A stretch of 13,410 nt of DNA from Chloroflexi bacterium RBG_19FT_COMBO_55_16 (GTDB taxonomy: Bacteria; Chloroflexota; Anaerolineae; Anaerolineales; UBA4823), in NCBI GenBank assembly GCA_001795335.1, contig MGOK01000008.1, positions 583 to 13,992 of the forward strand. The letters run 5' to 3'. The stretch's first letter is position 1. The number at the start of each line of letters is the position of its first letter. Shown in pieces: positions 7,157-13,410 of the stretch. Position numbers and translations under genes: made by a program. The notes under the pieces were generated by a model. The model saw only the letters and a program-made list of their open reading frames with translations. It was not told the DNA's origin and searched no databases.

Positions 7157-7259
7157 CTCTTACCCTCTGCATCCTATGCCCTCTGCATCCTATGCCCTGG
7201 CATCCTATGCCCTAGCATCTTATGCCCTAGCATCCTATGCCCTAGCATCCTATGCCCCT
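7153..7259. repeat. 15-base tandem repeat between two glycosyltransferase genes
   Basis: Seven consecutive units begin at 7153 (degenerate), 7169, 7185, 7200, 7215, 7230 and 7245. The consensus is GCATCCTATGCCCTA on the plus strand; two units at the 7153 side are 16 bases. Five units are identical or nearly so, implying recent expansion. The array contains the stop codon of the GT2 gene (7250-7252) and, in its degenerate unit, the start codon of the GT-C gene (7154-7156). On the minus strand each unit carries AGGG, six bases, then ATG, the same layout as the true start site of the GT-C gene. Confidence 0.9.
7174..7248 (-). CDS. Repeat-encoded micro-ORF coupled to the GT2 stop (candidate)
   Basis: On the minus strand an ATG at 7248 follows the GT2 stop codon after a single base (TAGGATG). 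It opens a 24-codon frame made of M-[LP]-G-H-[RK] pentapeptides, ending in TAG at 7176-7174, 17 bases before the ATG of the GT-C gene. All internal ATGs in the 15-base units share this frame. It may be a translational relay between two genes rather than a functional peptide, or simply a by-product of the repeat. Confidence 0.3.
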   Translation of the reverse strand: MLGHRMLGHKMLGHRMPGHRMQRA

Positions 7260-8803
7260 TGCTCTGGACGGCTCTGCAAAATCGTCAGCGAAAACACAAA
7301 GGCATAGGCAGCTGTAAAGGGAATCAGGATCACCAAGACACCAAAATTCGAATTCAAAATAGAATAGCCGATTGAAATCCCGCCCAGGCACACGAAAACC
7401 ATCTCTAGAATACACACAAAATCCAACGACACCTGATAGCGCTTATCACGCCATTGTTCTTTGCCATACTGAACAGCGTACTTGGGGGTCCGTTTGAAAG
7501 CCCAATTTTTCTTCGTGAGCAAGGCTTTTCCAGCTTCGATAGTGTTGCTCAAGCTCACGCCGCAGCCAAGGAAGAAAAGGATCCCAAAACTGGATAATTT
7601 TCGCCACAAGGGAAGAGGCTGCCCTTTCATAACGGTAAACGGAGGGATCCAGGCTGCAATGGTGCAGAGCACGATTAATAATCCTGCCAGACTCCAGGTT
7701 AAGTAACGAGGCGAGAGGGAGACCGCCGTGCTGATCGCCCCGCTGTGTACGCTGCTTCGCAGGGTGGCAAGCATGCGGTCGATGTGGAAAACGTCCACCC
7801 TCAGGAGAGTCGCTAGGCAAGCTAGCACAAAGGAGGTAAACATCAGGGGGTGAACTAAATAACCGGTCAAATGAATGAACGCCTCCAGGCGCTGCTTGAA
7901 CCCGAAGTTCCGGTTGGGCAGGAGAATGGGGAGCAGCTTCTTCGCCGTTTGCAGGGAGCCGCAAGCCCAACGGCCCTGCTGCTTCTTAAAGCTGGGAACG
8001 GTCGGGGGCACCTCCCCAGGGCAATGCAGATCTCTCAAATACAGGATTCGGTACCCCTGCATCTGCACGCGGTAGCTGGCATCCAGGTCTTCGGCCAGGG
8101 TATCCGATTGCCATCCCCCCGCCTGCACAAGGGCATGCGTCCTAAAAATTCCGCCGCTGCCATTGAAATTCTGTAAACATCCATTGGCATACCTCCCGGC
8201 CTGCTCGATCAGGAAATGGACATCGATCCCAATGGCAATCGCCTCAGTCAATGCATTATAGTTGCGGTTGATATGAGTCCATCGGCCTTGAATAATACCC
8301 AACCGTTCATTTTGGATAAAAAGGGGTACGCTGCGCACGAGAAAATCCGGCGGGGGTGTAAAGTCCGCATCGAAGACGGCGACAAACTCCTCCTCCGTTC
8401 GATCAAGCGCCGCTTGTAAGGCGCCAGCCTTATACCCTTGCCGGCTAAAGCGACGCAGGACTTCAATCTGCAAATGCCTCGCCTGATAGTTTGCGACCTC
8501 TTGGTCGATCACTTCGACCGTCTCATCGTCCGAGTCGTCAATGATCACGATCTTCACCCGGTCGTTCCCATAATTCTCGGCCATACTGGCGCAGGCAGAA
8601 ACAAGCCTGGGAATGACATACTTCTCATTGTAAACTGGCACGTGGATGGCTACCCGAGGTTTACTAGCCATTGAGTCTGGTTGCAGTTCAGGAGATTTAT
8701 ACCGGCGGGCTGCACTGAGCAGGTAATAGTGATTGAACCCGTACAGGAAGAATAGCAAGGTGAGCACAATTGAAGAAACCAGGAAAACGGTTTGAATGAA
8801 CAT
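7250..8803 (-). CDS. Processive-type family 2 glycosyltransferase (cellulose synthase-like)
   Basis: The 517-residue membrane enzyme has one N-terminal helix (about 5-28), a cytosolic GT2 domain (about 48-290) and further helices beyond residue 305. All motifs of processive GT2 enzymes are visible: VPVYNE, IIDDSDDE (Asp90), FDADFTPPPDF (Asp145/147, metal and nucleotide-sugar binding), TLAEDLDASYR (the catalytic-base Asp239 region) and QQGRW at 275-279. NGSGGIFRTHAL is also typical. The best match by eye is the CslA/glucomannan-synthase-like bacterial branch. It would move a sugar from a nucleotide donor onto a growing chain or lipid. It starts 18 bases after the DUF420-like gene and leads into the GT-C gene, so both glycosyltransferases likely build one product. 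No strong Shine-Dalgarno precedes the ATG, which may rely on coupling. Confidence 0.88.
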   Translation of the reverse strand: MFIQTVFLVSSIVLTLLFFLYGFNHYYLLSAARRYKSPELQPDSMASKPRVAIHVPVYNEKYVIPRLVSACASMAENYGNDRVKIVIIDDSDDETVEVIDQEVANYQARHLQIEVLRRFSRQGYKAGALQAALDRTEEEFVAVFDADFTPPPDFLVRSVPLFIQNERLGIIQGRWTHINRNYNALTEAIAIGIDVHFLIEQAGRYANGCLQNFNGSGGIFRTHALVQAGGWQSDTLAEDLDASYRVQMQGYRILYLRDLHCPGEVPPTVPSFKKQQGRWACGSLQTAKKLLPILLPNRNFGFKQRLEAFIHLTGYLVHPLMFTSFVLACLATLLRVDVFHIDRMLATLRSSVHSGAISTAVSLSPRYLTWSLAGLLIVLCTIAAWIPPFTVMKGQPLPLWRKLSSFGILFFLGCGVSLSNTIEAGKALLTKKNWAFKRTPKYAVQYGKEQWRDKRYQVSLDFVCILEMVFVCLGGISIGYSILNSNFGVLVILIPFTAAYAFVFSLTILQSRPEQGA

Positions 8804-8821
8804 CTAAGCAGTATCGGGTTG

Positions 8822-9292
8822 CTATACACCATACACGAATACGACAATATAGACCACAACCCCCAGGAAAGTAGCCAACATATAGAGCACATAAGCTGTC
8901 CGCATGAAGAGCTTATAATTTGTGAAGCGTAGGCTTTTTGGTAAGAGGCCGTTTCCCACTAAGACCACATATACCCCCAAGATCAGGCTAACAATCCCAA
9001 CCAGACCATGAAAAGTCGTTATGCCGTATGAACCCTCGCCCAGCTTGCCGGGAATACCAGGCAGAATGAAAATCACAAAAGAGCTGACCATCACGATCAA
9101 GACGACAACGGTGTTCAAGGATACCGCCCAGGTTTGCACCCAGCGATGGGCTGTATAGCGCCGGCGGACAGCCAACCGCCAGCCAAGCGTGAACAACGCC
9201 GCCGTCAACAACATCAGGATCAGCGTTATATCCGAAATGAAGGGAGCTCCCGCACCCAAGAATCCAGGGTACTTGAATAAATTGCTCATCAT
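8822..9292 (-). CDS. Four-helix membrane protein, DUF420-like
   Basis: The 156-residue product has four membrane helices. The pattern GWRLAVRRRYTAHRW after helix 1, the TFHGLVGI turn before helix 3 and the final YKLFMRTAYVLYMLATFLGVVVYI resemble the DUF420 family, which includes the cytochrome-oxidase assembly factor CtaM of Bacillus. The His in AHR and FHG are the conserved-looking positions. The start is the ATG pair at 9292-9287, preceded by TGAGGT. It is the first gene of the minus-strand block, 18 bases ahead of the GT2 gene, yet no oxidase gene is nearby, so a role in the glycan pathway or simple co-transcription are both possible. The family call is by eye. Confidence 0.6.
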   Translation of the reverse strand: MMSNLFKYPGFLGAGAPFISDITLILMLLTAALFTLGWRLAVRRRYTAHRWVQTWAVSLNTVVVLIVMVSSFVIFILPGIPGKLGEGSYGITTFHGLVGIVSLILGVYVVLVGNGLLPKSLRFTNYKLFMRTAYVLYMLATFLGVVVYIVVFVYGV

Positions 9293-9564
9293 ACCTCAAT
9301 GAAGAACCTATAATTGTATATTCGTAAAATAACGCCGTTTGGATGTATTGATCTGTTTGGTACGGAACTGGGCAAAAGGGCTGGAATACTGCCTGGACGA
9401 GGCAGGAGAACATCGTCGGGTGAAAGTCAATCCCCTCTCTGGCGGATGTATTGGCTCAACGAACCACAAAGTTCTCTTCCCCTTGCTCGAAGGGGACATA
9501 CAGAAACACCCTGTTGTCGTCGACAGATTCCCAACGGGGGCGCGGGTCTGTCACCCAGGCGAAG
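9293..9564. other. Unexplained 272-base intergenic region with hairpins
   Basis: No annotated gene fits this stretch between the diguanylate cyclase stop and the DUF420-like start. It holds two short perfect hairpins (CTGCCT/AGGCAG around 9389-9405 and CCCCTT/AAGGGG around 9481-9497), a direct repeat of GGATGTATTG (9341-9350 and 9444-9453), and a protein-like open frame on the minus strand. The end near 9310-9320 is AT-rich and could hold the promoter of the glycan block (TACAAT at 9313-9318, minus), with no convincing -35. Confidence 0.5.
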
Positions 9565-9636
9565 TTAGACTGGGTTAACGCTCTGTTTGCACGTATAAAT
9601 AGAAAATTTTGCTGCGTTCTTACCCTGGCTTTTTAC
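9456..9636 (-). pseudogene. Possible coding remnant overlapping the end of the diguanylate cyclase gene
   Basis: In the frame shifted by one from the diguanylate cyclase end, the minus strand stays open for about 60 codons to a TGA at 9456-9458. It includes ALTQSNFAWVTDPRPRWE followed by DDNRVFLYVPFEQGEENFVV. The residue mix (Trp, Phe, Asp, Glu, Arg) looks like real protein, but there is no start codon or ribosome site and I recognise no family. It could be the tail of a lost gene or chance. Confidence 0.25.
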
Positions 9637-10431
9637 TGAGTACATCAAATCATCGGCCATCTTAATCGCTTCATCTGATGAATTTGGCGCGTCAATAAAT
9701 GTCAATGCCCCGATAGAAATCGTCACGGGCCAATTGTTCTTTTGCATTTCGCCCAATAGGCTAATCTGAACCTTGGAGATAGCTGATATTGCTGCGTTTT
9801 GGTCGGTTTCTGGCAGTAGGAATGCAAACTCGTCACCACCTAACCGTACAATGGTATCAGTTTTTCGCAACAGACCCTTAGCATGATTAACTACTGTAAA
9901 GAGAACTTTATCGCCCATACTATGACCAAATTGATCATTAATGGCCTTGAAGTTATCAAGGTCAAAATAAGCTAAAGTAAAAGGGTGCTTGTATCTTTGA
10001 GAGCGATCAATCTCGCTTTGTAATAATTCAGAGAATAACCGCACATTTACTGCACCCGTCAAATGGTCTTTGCTGGACAGCTCTTTTTCACGTTTCAGTG
10101 TCTTTCCTAATGTCGTTAACAGCAAGTTTACGATAATAAAAAAGCTCAACCTTACTAAACTATTCCAGTAATGAATTACGGGGTGCGAATAAGATTGCCC
10201 TGCGGTGATTTCAGCTAACAACCAAACTAAAGCACTAACAAAAGAGGCTGCAACACCAAATCGCCTTCCTGCAAACCAAGCGAGCAAAGATATCGGAATT
10301 AAGTAGAATAACGAGAACGATATCTCATATCCCGTCAGATAATCAAGGAAGCCCACCCCTACGATGAGTACAAATCCCGCCACCATCCAGAAGATTTTAC
10401 TTTGTTTCTCAAAACCTTCGATGATATTCAT
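9565..10431 (-). CDS. Membrane diguanylate cyclase (GGDEF)
   Basis: The 288-residue protein makes cyclic di-GMP from two GTP. Residues 1-110 hold four or five membrane helices in a sensor region (GFLDYLTGYEISFSLFYLIPI and WFAGRRFGVAASF), a pattern common in membrane diguanylate cyclases. A short helical linker (TLKREKELSSKDHLTG) leads to the GGDEF domain. The active-site loop is intact GGDEF at 198-202, the metal-binding FDLDNFK begins at 156, and an inhibitory I-site RKTD lies at 189-192, exactly five residues before GGDEF. It should therefore be active and product-inhibited. No EAL domain is attached. It stands alone with its own upstream region, including TATAAT and a dyad. c-di-GMP often controls exopolysaccharide production, so a link to the adjacent glycan block is tempting, though no PilZ domain is visible there. 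Confidence 0.92.
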   Translation of the reverse strand: MNIIEGFEKQSKIFWMVAGFVLIVGVGFLDYLTGYEISFSLFYLIPISLLAWFAGRRFGVAASFVSALVWLLAEITAGQSYSHPVIHYWNSLVRLSFFIIVNLLLTTLGKTLKREKELSSKDHLTGAVNVRLFSELLQSEIDRSQRYKHPFTLAYFDLDNFKAINDQFGHSMGDKVLFTVVNHAKGLLRKTDTIVRLGGDEFAFLLPETDQNAAISAISKVQISLLGEMQKNNWPVTISIGALTFIDAPNSSDEAIKMADDLMYSVKSQGKNAAKFSIYTCKQSVNPV

Positions 10432-10449
10432 CGATTATGCTTTATATGC

Positions 10450-10462
10450 CTACAAATTGTAG
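10450..10462. promoter_or_regulatory. CTACA-AAT-TGTAG dyad before the diguanylate cyclase gene
   Basis: A perfect 13-base dyad lies 19-31 bases upstream of the start codon, downstream of a TATAAT (10477-10482 on the minus strand) that lacks a good -35. The position, within the presumed leader, suits a repressor site. No known regulator is implied. Confidence 0.3.
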
Positions 10463-10586
10463 TTAACAGCTAGACGATTATACATCACTGATCTTAGGTA
10501 GCTGTTTTCAATCTTTAGAATTGTTTTTGTAGAATTTGCTCCAACAACAGATCCCTTTGGCAGCGCAAAACGGCCAACGCATATAA

Positions 10587-11399
10587 TTATGACACATTCT
10601 CAATCCGCTGCCTTGGGACGGCCACGCGAATACCTTCTTTAAGGAGTTGTTCCAGCGCGGCTTTGCGCAGCGCCCTGGCTACAGGCCATTGCTTTCCGGG
10701 CTGGGTTTTGGCAATAATTTGAGTCTGCACTGCCCAGTCGGTGAAACCGGTCCAGCCGAGGGCATGCGGAGACTCCAACATCGCTAAAGCAATTTCCTCG
10801 TCCGACTGAACCAGGTGGATAGCTTCCTCCAGGGCTTGCAATATACGTTCCATATCAGCCTCGTAATCCACATTAAACGTGACCACCACCTGCGCCCACT
10901 GGGTGGTCAGGTTGGAAATAGTACGGATATCGCCATTGGGAATCAGGTTAAGATTCCCTTCGCTATCTCGCAGATAGGTGGCACGCAAAGTGATGCGTTC
11001 GACCGTGCCAGTGAGTTGTCCCACTGTGATGACATCGCCAATAGTGAACTGGTTTTCAGACAGGATGATGATACTACCCAGGAAATCTTTGATGACAGTT
11101 TGAGCGCCCAGGGAAAAAGCCAGACCGACTACGCCCGCACTTGCCAGGACAGGCGTGATATTGAGACCCAGTTCATGCAAGATCATCAACAGGATGATAA
11201 GCGTAATCAACACCCGACCAATGCTACGCCCGGCGTGTACCAGCGTGGTCAGACGTTTCAAGTGTTCCCCGCTTACGCCAGATTCCTTCAGCCGCTTTTC
11301 AATTCCTCCCAAGCTCAACTGTAAGATGAACGCACTACCTAAACCGACAAGCAGGACGATACCGACTCGCCAGACCGAAACCCATACGCTGCTGTTCAT
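10587..11399 (-). CDS. MscS-type small-conductance mechanosensitive channel
   Basis: The 270-residue protein releases solutes on osmotic downshock. It has three membrane segments: about 5-25, about 57-75 and the pore helix region LASAGVVGLAFSLGAQTVIKDF, whose Gly/Ala pattern is typical of TM3 of MscS. The beta domain follows (FTIGDVITVGQLTGTVERI, then LRDSEGNLNLIPNGDI) and a C-terminal alpha/beta region ending near PRQRIENVS. The length matches minimal MscS proteins. The start is moved to the ATG at 11399 because GGAGG lies seven bases upstream; the longer in-frame reading to 11444 has no ribosome site. It stands between the diguanylate cyclase and the metal transporter with about 137 bases ahead of it, so it probably has its own promoter. 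Confidence 0.92.
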   Translation of the reverse strand: MNSSVWVSVWRVGIVLLVGLGSAFILQLSLGGIEKRLKESGVSGEHLKRLTTLVHAGRSIGRVLITLIILLMILHELGLNITPVLASAGVVGLAFSLGAQTVIKDFLGSIIILSENQFTIGDVITVGQLTGTVERITLRATYLRDSEGNLNLIPNGDIRTISNLTTQWAQVVVTFNVDYEADMERILQALEEAIHLVQSDEEIALAMLESPHALGWTGFTDWAVQTQIIAKTQPGKQWPVARALRKAALEQLLKEGIRVAVPRQRIENVS

Positions 11400-11536
11400 G
11401 TTTTCGCCTCCACATTTGATTGATGCGCTAAGGAAAACAAACAATATCCAGCCATTGTGACCCAGTGCAGTAACCCTGCGCTCCAGACGCCAGTACTACA
11501 GGTCGTTGGGCTCAAAGCCAGTCTTCATTCACAGAA

Positions 11537-12232
11537 TTAGCCGATCAGCCGTGCCAATCCAAAAGCCACTCCCGCCGCCAGTCCACCCACCAGCACGGTC
11601 TGTGCGCCGCTACGCAGCGGATTCATGCCGGTGAACTGTCCCTTGAAGAAGCCGAAAAGAAATAGCGCCAGCAGCGTTACACCAACCGAGACCCGCAAAG
11701 ATGTGTTCAAACTGGATAGCAACATGTACGGCGACAAGGGGATCAACCCACCCGCAATGTACGAGATGGCAATCGTCAGCGCACTCTGACGGGCGCGCTT
11801 GGGGTCGGGTGTGTCCAAGCCGAGTTCAAAGCGCATCATGAAGTCCACCCAGCGCTTGCGGTCCTTGCTCAGGGTAGTGACGAGCGGCTTGAGTTCGGCT
11901 TCGGTCAGGCCATATTCCCGGAAAATTTCGGCCACTTCGCCCCTTTCTTTTTCGGGAACCTGCTCGGTTTCGTCGATTTCACGCTGGCGCTCCGTTTCAT
12001 AGTGCTCAATATCGGTGCGCGCTGCCAGGTAACCGCCCAGGCCCATCGCAATCGATCCAGCGGCAATTTCAGCCAGGCCGGCTGTGACCACAATATTCGA
12101 GGCTGCGCCCGCGCCAGAAATTCCTGCGGCTAAAGCAAACGGAACGGTCAGCCCGTCAGACATGCCAATGACAATATCGCGCACGGTATCTGTGGCGGTA
12201 AAATGACGTTCGATATGTGGCGTTACCGGCAT
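11537..12232 (-). CDS. VIT1/CCC1-family metal transporter
   Basis: The 231-residue membrane protein belongs to the VIT1/CCC1 family that moves Fe2+ or Mn2+ out of the cytosol. The N-terminal DIVIGMSDGLTVPFALAAG carries the conserved Asp and Gly of helix 1, and AEIAAGSIAMGLGGYLAAR is the helix 2 signature. A hydrophilic, Glu-rich stretch follows (residues about 74-118, ERQREIDETEQVPEKERGEV) that corresponds to the cytosolic metal-binding domain. Three C-terminal helices complete the five-helix fold. The start ATG has AAAGGA nine bases upstream. It is 151 bases downstream of the PRC-barrel gene. No convincing metal-responsive operator is visible upstream. Confidence 0.9.
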   Translation of the reverse strand: MPVTPHIERHFTATDTVRDIVIGMSDGLTVPFALAAGISGAGAASNIVVTAGLAEIAAGSIAMGLGGYLAARTDIEHYETERQREIDETEQVPEKERGEVAEIFREYGLTEAELKPLVTTLSKDRKRWVDFMMRFELGLDTPDPKRARQSALTIAISYIAGGLIPLSPYMLLSSLNTSLRVSVGVTLLALFLFGFFKGQFTGMNPLRSGAQTVLVGGLAAGVAFGLARLIG

Positions 12233-12383
12233 ATCAGTTTATCCTTTAACGTCAAGATTATTGAGAATCAGCAAAGCCGCAACATTCCGGACGATAGACA
12301 TCTTCCCAACCAGTGTTGCTGCCTGCGCTTTTGGGTTGTACGAATTTCGCCCGCGTTCTGCATGATCCACTCTCACAATCTAT

Positions 12384-12800
12384 CTAGGGAAAATGCCGCT
12401 TTACAGGTATGACGGGCAATTTTTCGATGGCCTGCTTATTTATTTTCAAATAGACATGATCTGTTTCAATTCGGTCAATTTCCGAAACCGGGATGGTCAC
12501 CAGCTTTTGCCCCCAGAGATGTCCCTCTCGGAGAACGAGATGGGATATATGGTTATCTACAGGTGAGATCAGAAATTCATCAACTAACCCGACTTTGCCA
12601 TCTGTGGCATATATCGATGCCCCCCGATGGATTCCCTTTTCCCCTGGTGGGATATGTTCGATTTTCTCATAAATCGGTTCGTGTTCGAAATATTCATCAA
12701 TATCCGATGTTAGGTAAGGATGCATATAGTAATGTTCGGCTTCGTACCCCAGGAAAAAATCATCCCCACCGACATAGTGATATTCTATAAAAGGTTCCAA
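12384..12800 (-). CDS. PRC-barrel protein lacking its first barrel
   Basis: The readable frame starts at a TTG and gives 138 residues. The C-terminal part (about 60-130) is a PRC-barrel domain: GASIYATDGKVGLVDEFLI, then NHISHLVLREGHLWGQKLV, IPVSEIDRIE and VYLKINKQAIEKLP. The N-terminal MEPFIEYHYVGGDD and the tyrosine-rich linker look like the middle of a longer two-barrel protein. Just upstream, in another frame, a GTG with a perfect AGGAGG encodes VDIPIG, which resembles the N-terminus I remember for this family, so about one barrel seems deleted at the junction with a frame change. The TTG could be used (AGGTGG lies nine bases upstream), giving a short protein; otherwise this is a pseudogene. 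PRC barrels mediate protein-protein contacts, for example in RNA processing or photosynthetic complexes; the role here is unknown. Confidence 0.65.
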   Translation of the reverse strand: MEPFIEYHYVGGDDFFLGYEAEHYYMHPYLTSDIDEYFEHEPIYEKIEHIPPGEKGIHRGASIYATDGKVGLVDEFLISPVDNHISHLVLREGHLWGQKLVTIPVSEIDRIETDHVYLKINKQAIEKLPVIPVKRHFP

Positions 12801-12813
12801 TCGGAATATCCAC
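12760..12813 (-). pseudogene. Orphan start of the PRC-barrel gene
   Basis: A GTG at 12813 sits nine bases from AGGAGG (12823-12828) and reads VDIPIGTFYRISLCRWG before a TGA at 12762. Only the first five or six residues look like PRC-barrel protein; the rest is the downstream sequence in the wrong frame. The best-placed ribosome site of the region thus drives a dead-end peptide. Confidence 0.5.
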
Positions 12814-12840
12814 CTTACTAATCCTCCTCTCTATTCAAGT

Positions 12841-12870
12841 TTAGCCTGGTAGATCATATTGGTTTCTCAT
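12841..12870 (-). CDS. Nine-residue micro-ORF with perfect Shine-Dalgarno (candidate)
   Basis: AAAGGAGG (12880-12887, minus strand) stands nine bases before an ATG that reads MRNQYDLPG and stops at TAA. The next ribosome site begins 12 bases later with the same nine-base spacing. It may be a leader peptide, the stump of a deleted gene, or a translational coupling device between the HEAT-repeat and PRC-barrel genes. Confidence 0.35.
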   Translation of the reverse strand: MRNQYDLPG

Positions 12871-12896
12871 CGTACCCTGCCTCCTTTAGGAAAAGC

Positions 12897-13385
12897 TCAT
12901 GTTTTCTCTCGCTTCTCCAAGGCTCTCTCAGCAACCCCGGGAACAGAGACTTGAGGTTCGATGGAACGAAGCGCTTCCAAAACTTCCTGGGTGGATGTAT
13001 CTAATAAACTCTCCCTTTCGAACACATGCAAGACATGGTAGCATCCTTGCCGAAACCAGATCGAGTTGAAATTCTTTACCATTCCATGGAGTAATGGCTC
13101 TATTGCAGTATCTCTTAAAGCAATCAACCCCTCGCTGGCAAGCCAACGTACGCCAACATCCTCGTCCATTAATGTCTTCACCAGGGCCATCGCAGATGCG
13201 GGATCTGCTAGTACTCCTAATGCCTTAGCGGACTCCCATCGGACAAAGTGGTTATCGCTCTTTAGAGCCTCCACCAGATAAGGTGTCGCCAACTTTCCAT
13301 AAGCCACGATTTCTTTCCGGGCAGCCTCACGTTCAATCCCGGACCTGCTACCTAATAAATCTATTAAATGTGGCTCTCCCGACAT
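12897..13385 (-). CDS. HEAT-repeat protein
   Basis: The 162-residue soluble protein consists of helical pairs of the HEAT type (about residues 5-125). The clearest are AARKEIVAYGKLATPYLVEAL, VRWESAKALGVLADPASAMAL and VRWLASEGLIALRDTAIEPL, with the conserved D-x-x-V-R-W turn. There are no catalytic residues; such proteins are scaffolds or, in the PBS-lyase-like branch, bind or help attach cofactors. The C-terminal 35 residues are polar and charged. It lies 26 bases from the window end, so its upstream context is not visible and no ribosome site is obvious; an alternative start cannot be excluded. It may be co-transcribed with the PRC-barrel gene 97 bases downstream. Confidence 0.8.
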   Translation of the reverse strand: MSGEPHLIDLLGSRSGIEREAARKEIVAYGKLATPYLVEALKSDNHFVRWESAKALGVLADPASAMALVKTLMDEDVGVRWLASEGLIALRDTAIEPLLHGMVKNFNSIWFRQGCYHVLHVFERESLLDTSTQEVLEALRSIEPQVSVPGVAERALEKREKT

Positions 13386-13410
13386 TAACGGGAAAACATA
13401 AAACTGGTGA

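Noticed and set aside
7153..7259. Possible CRISPR array
   Set aside because: The 15-base units are directly abutting with no spacers, so this is a tandem repeat.
7446..7970. 174-codon minus-strand open frame
   Set aside because: It overlaps the GT2 gene in another frame; the GT2 motifs QQGRW and the helices fix the true frame.
8988..9413. 141-codon minus-strand open frame
   Set aside because: It mostly overlaps the DUF420-like gene in another frame; that gene has proper helices and TGAGGT before its start.
10815..11324. 169-codon plus-strand open frame
   Set aside because: It is antisense to the MscS gene with no supporting signal.
12256..12270. Fur-like site upstream of the VIT1/CCC1 gene
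   Set aside because: Only about 9 of 15 positions match the Fur consensus, within what chance allows in this AT-rich spot.
12250..12383. Open frames after the PRC-barrel stop, suggesting stop read-through or a small gene
   Set aside because: All three minus-strand frames happen to be open here, none has a good ribosome site, and 40-odd codons without a stop is not unusual.

Overview
The window looks like a piece of a Chloroflexota (Anaerolineae-like) chromosome, probably from an environmental genome. The clues are a lipoprotein with a long Thr/Pro-rich spacer after its lipid-anchored cysteine, a PRC-barrel protein of a type I associate with Chloroflexota, and many envelope and glycan genes of uncertain role. 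This placement is a judgement from gene character; there is no rRNA or other phylogenetic marker here. No tRNA, rRNA, CRISPR array or intact insertion sequence was found.

Layout. (1) Positions 90-1613 (minus) hold a lipoprotein with a predicted beta-propeller-like body. It is divergent from a small unknown gene (1814-2062, plus); the 200-base gap between them carries a good minus-strand promoter, an AT-rich dyad and a strong terminator-like hairpin. (2) 2169-3461 (plus) and 3498-4871 (minus) are two paralogous B12-binding-type radical SAM enzymes pointing tail to tail with 36 bases between them. (3) 9292 down to 3498 (minus) is a five-gene co-directional block: a four-helix DUF420-like membrane protein, a processive GT2 glycosyltransferase, a GT-C/GT87-like polytopic glycosyltransferase, a 305-residue protein of unknown family, and the minus-strand radical SAM enzyme, whose start overlaps the preceding stop (ATGA). 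(4) 9565-13385 (minus) holds separately transcribed signalling and stress genes: a membrane diguanylate cyclase, an MscS-type channel, a VIT1/CCC1-type metal transporter, a shortened PRC-barrel protein and a HEAT-repeat protein.

How the genes may work together. The five-gene block reads as an envelope glycan or glycolipid module. The GT2 enzyme would polymerise or transfer a sugar from the cytosolic side, the GT-C enzyme would add sugars on the outer face from a lipid-linked donor, and the radical SAM enzyme (with its convergent paralogue) would modify a lipid or glycan, for example by methylation. The 305-residue protein is translationally coupled to the radical SAM enzyme and is the least understood partner. 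This is inference from neighbourhood and family only.

Points most worth a second look: a 15-base tandem repeat between the two glycosyltransferase genes that repeats an RBS-plus-ATG unit and encodes a coupled 24-residue micro-ORF; a PRC-barrel gene that seems to have lost its first barrel by an out-of-frame internal deletion, leaving the old GTG start and ribosome site behind; an isolated micro-ORF with a perfect Shine-Dalgarno just upstream of it; a second 15-base minisatellite inside the unknown gene of the glycan block; and an unexplained 272-base gap (9293-9564) with hairpins and a protein-like open frame.
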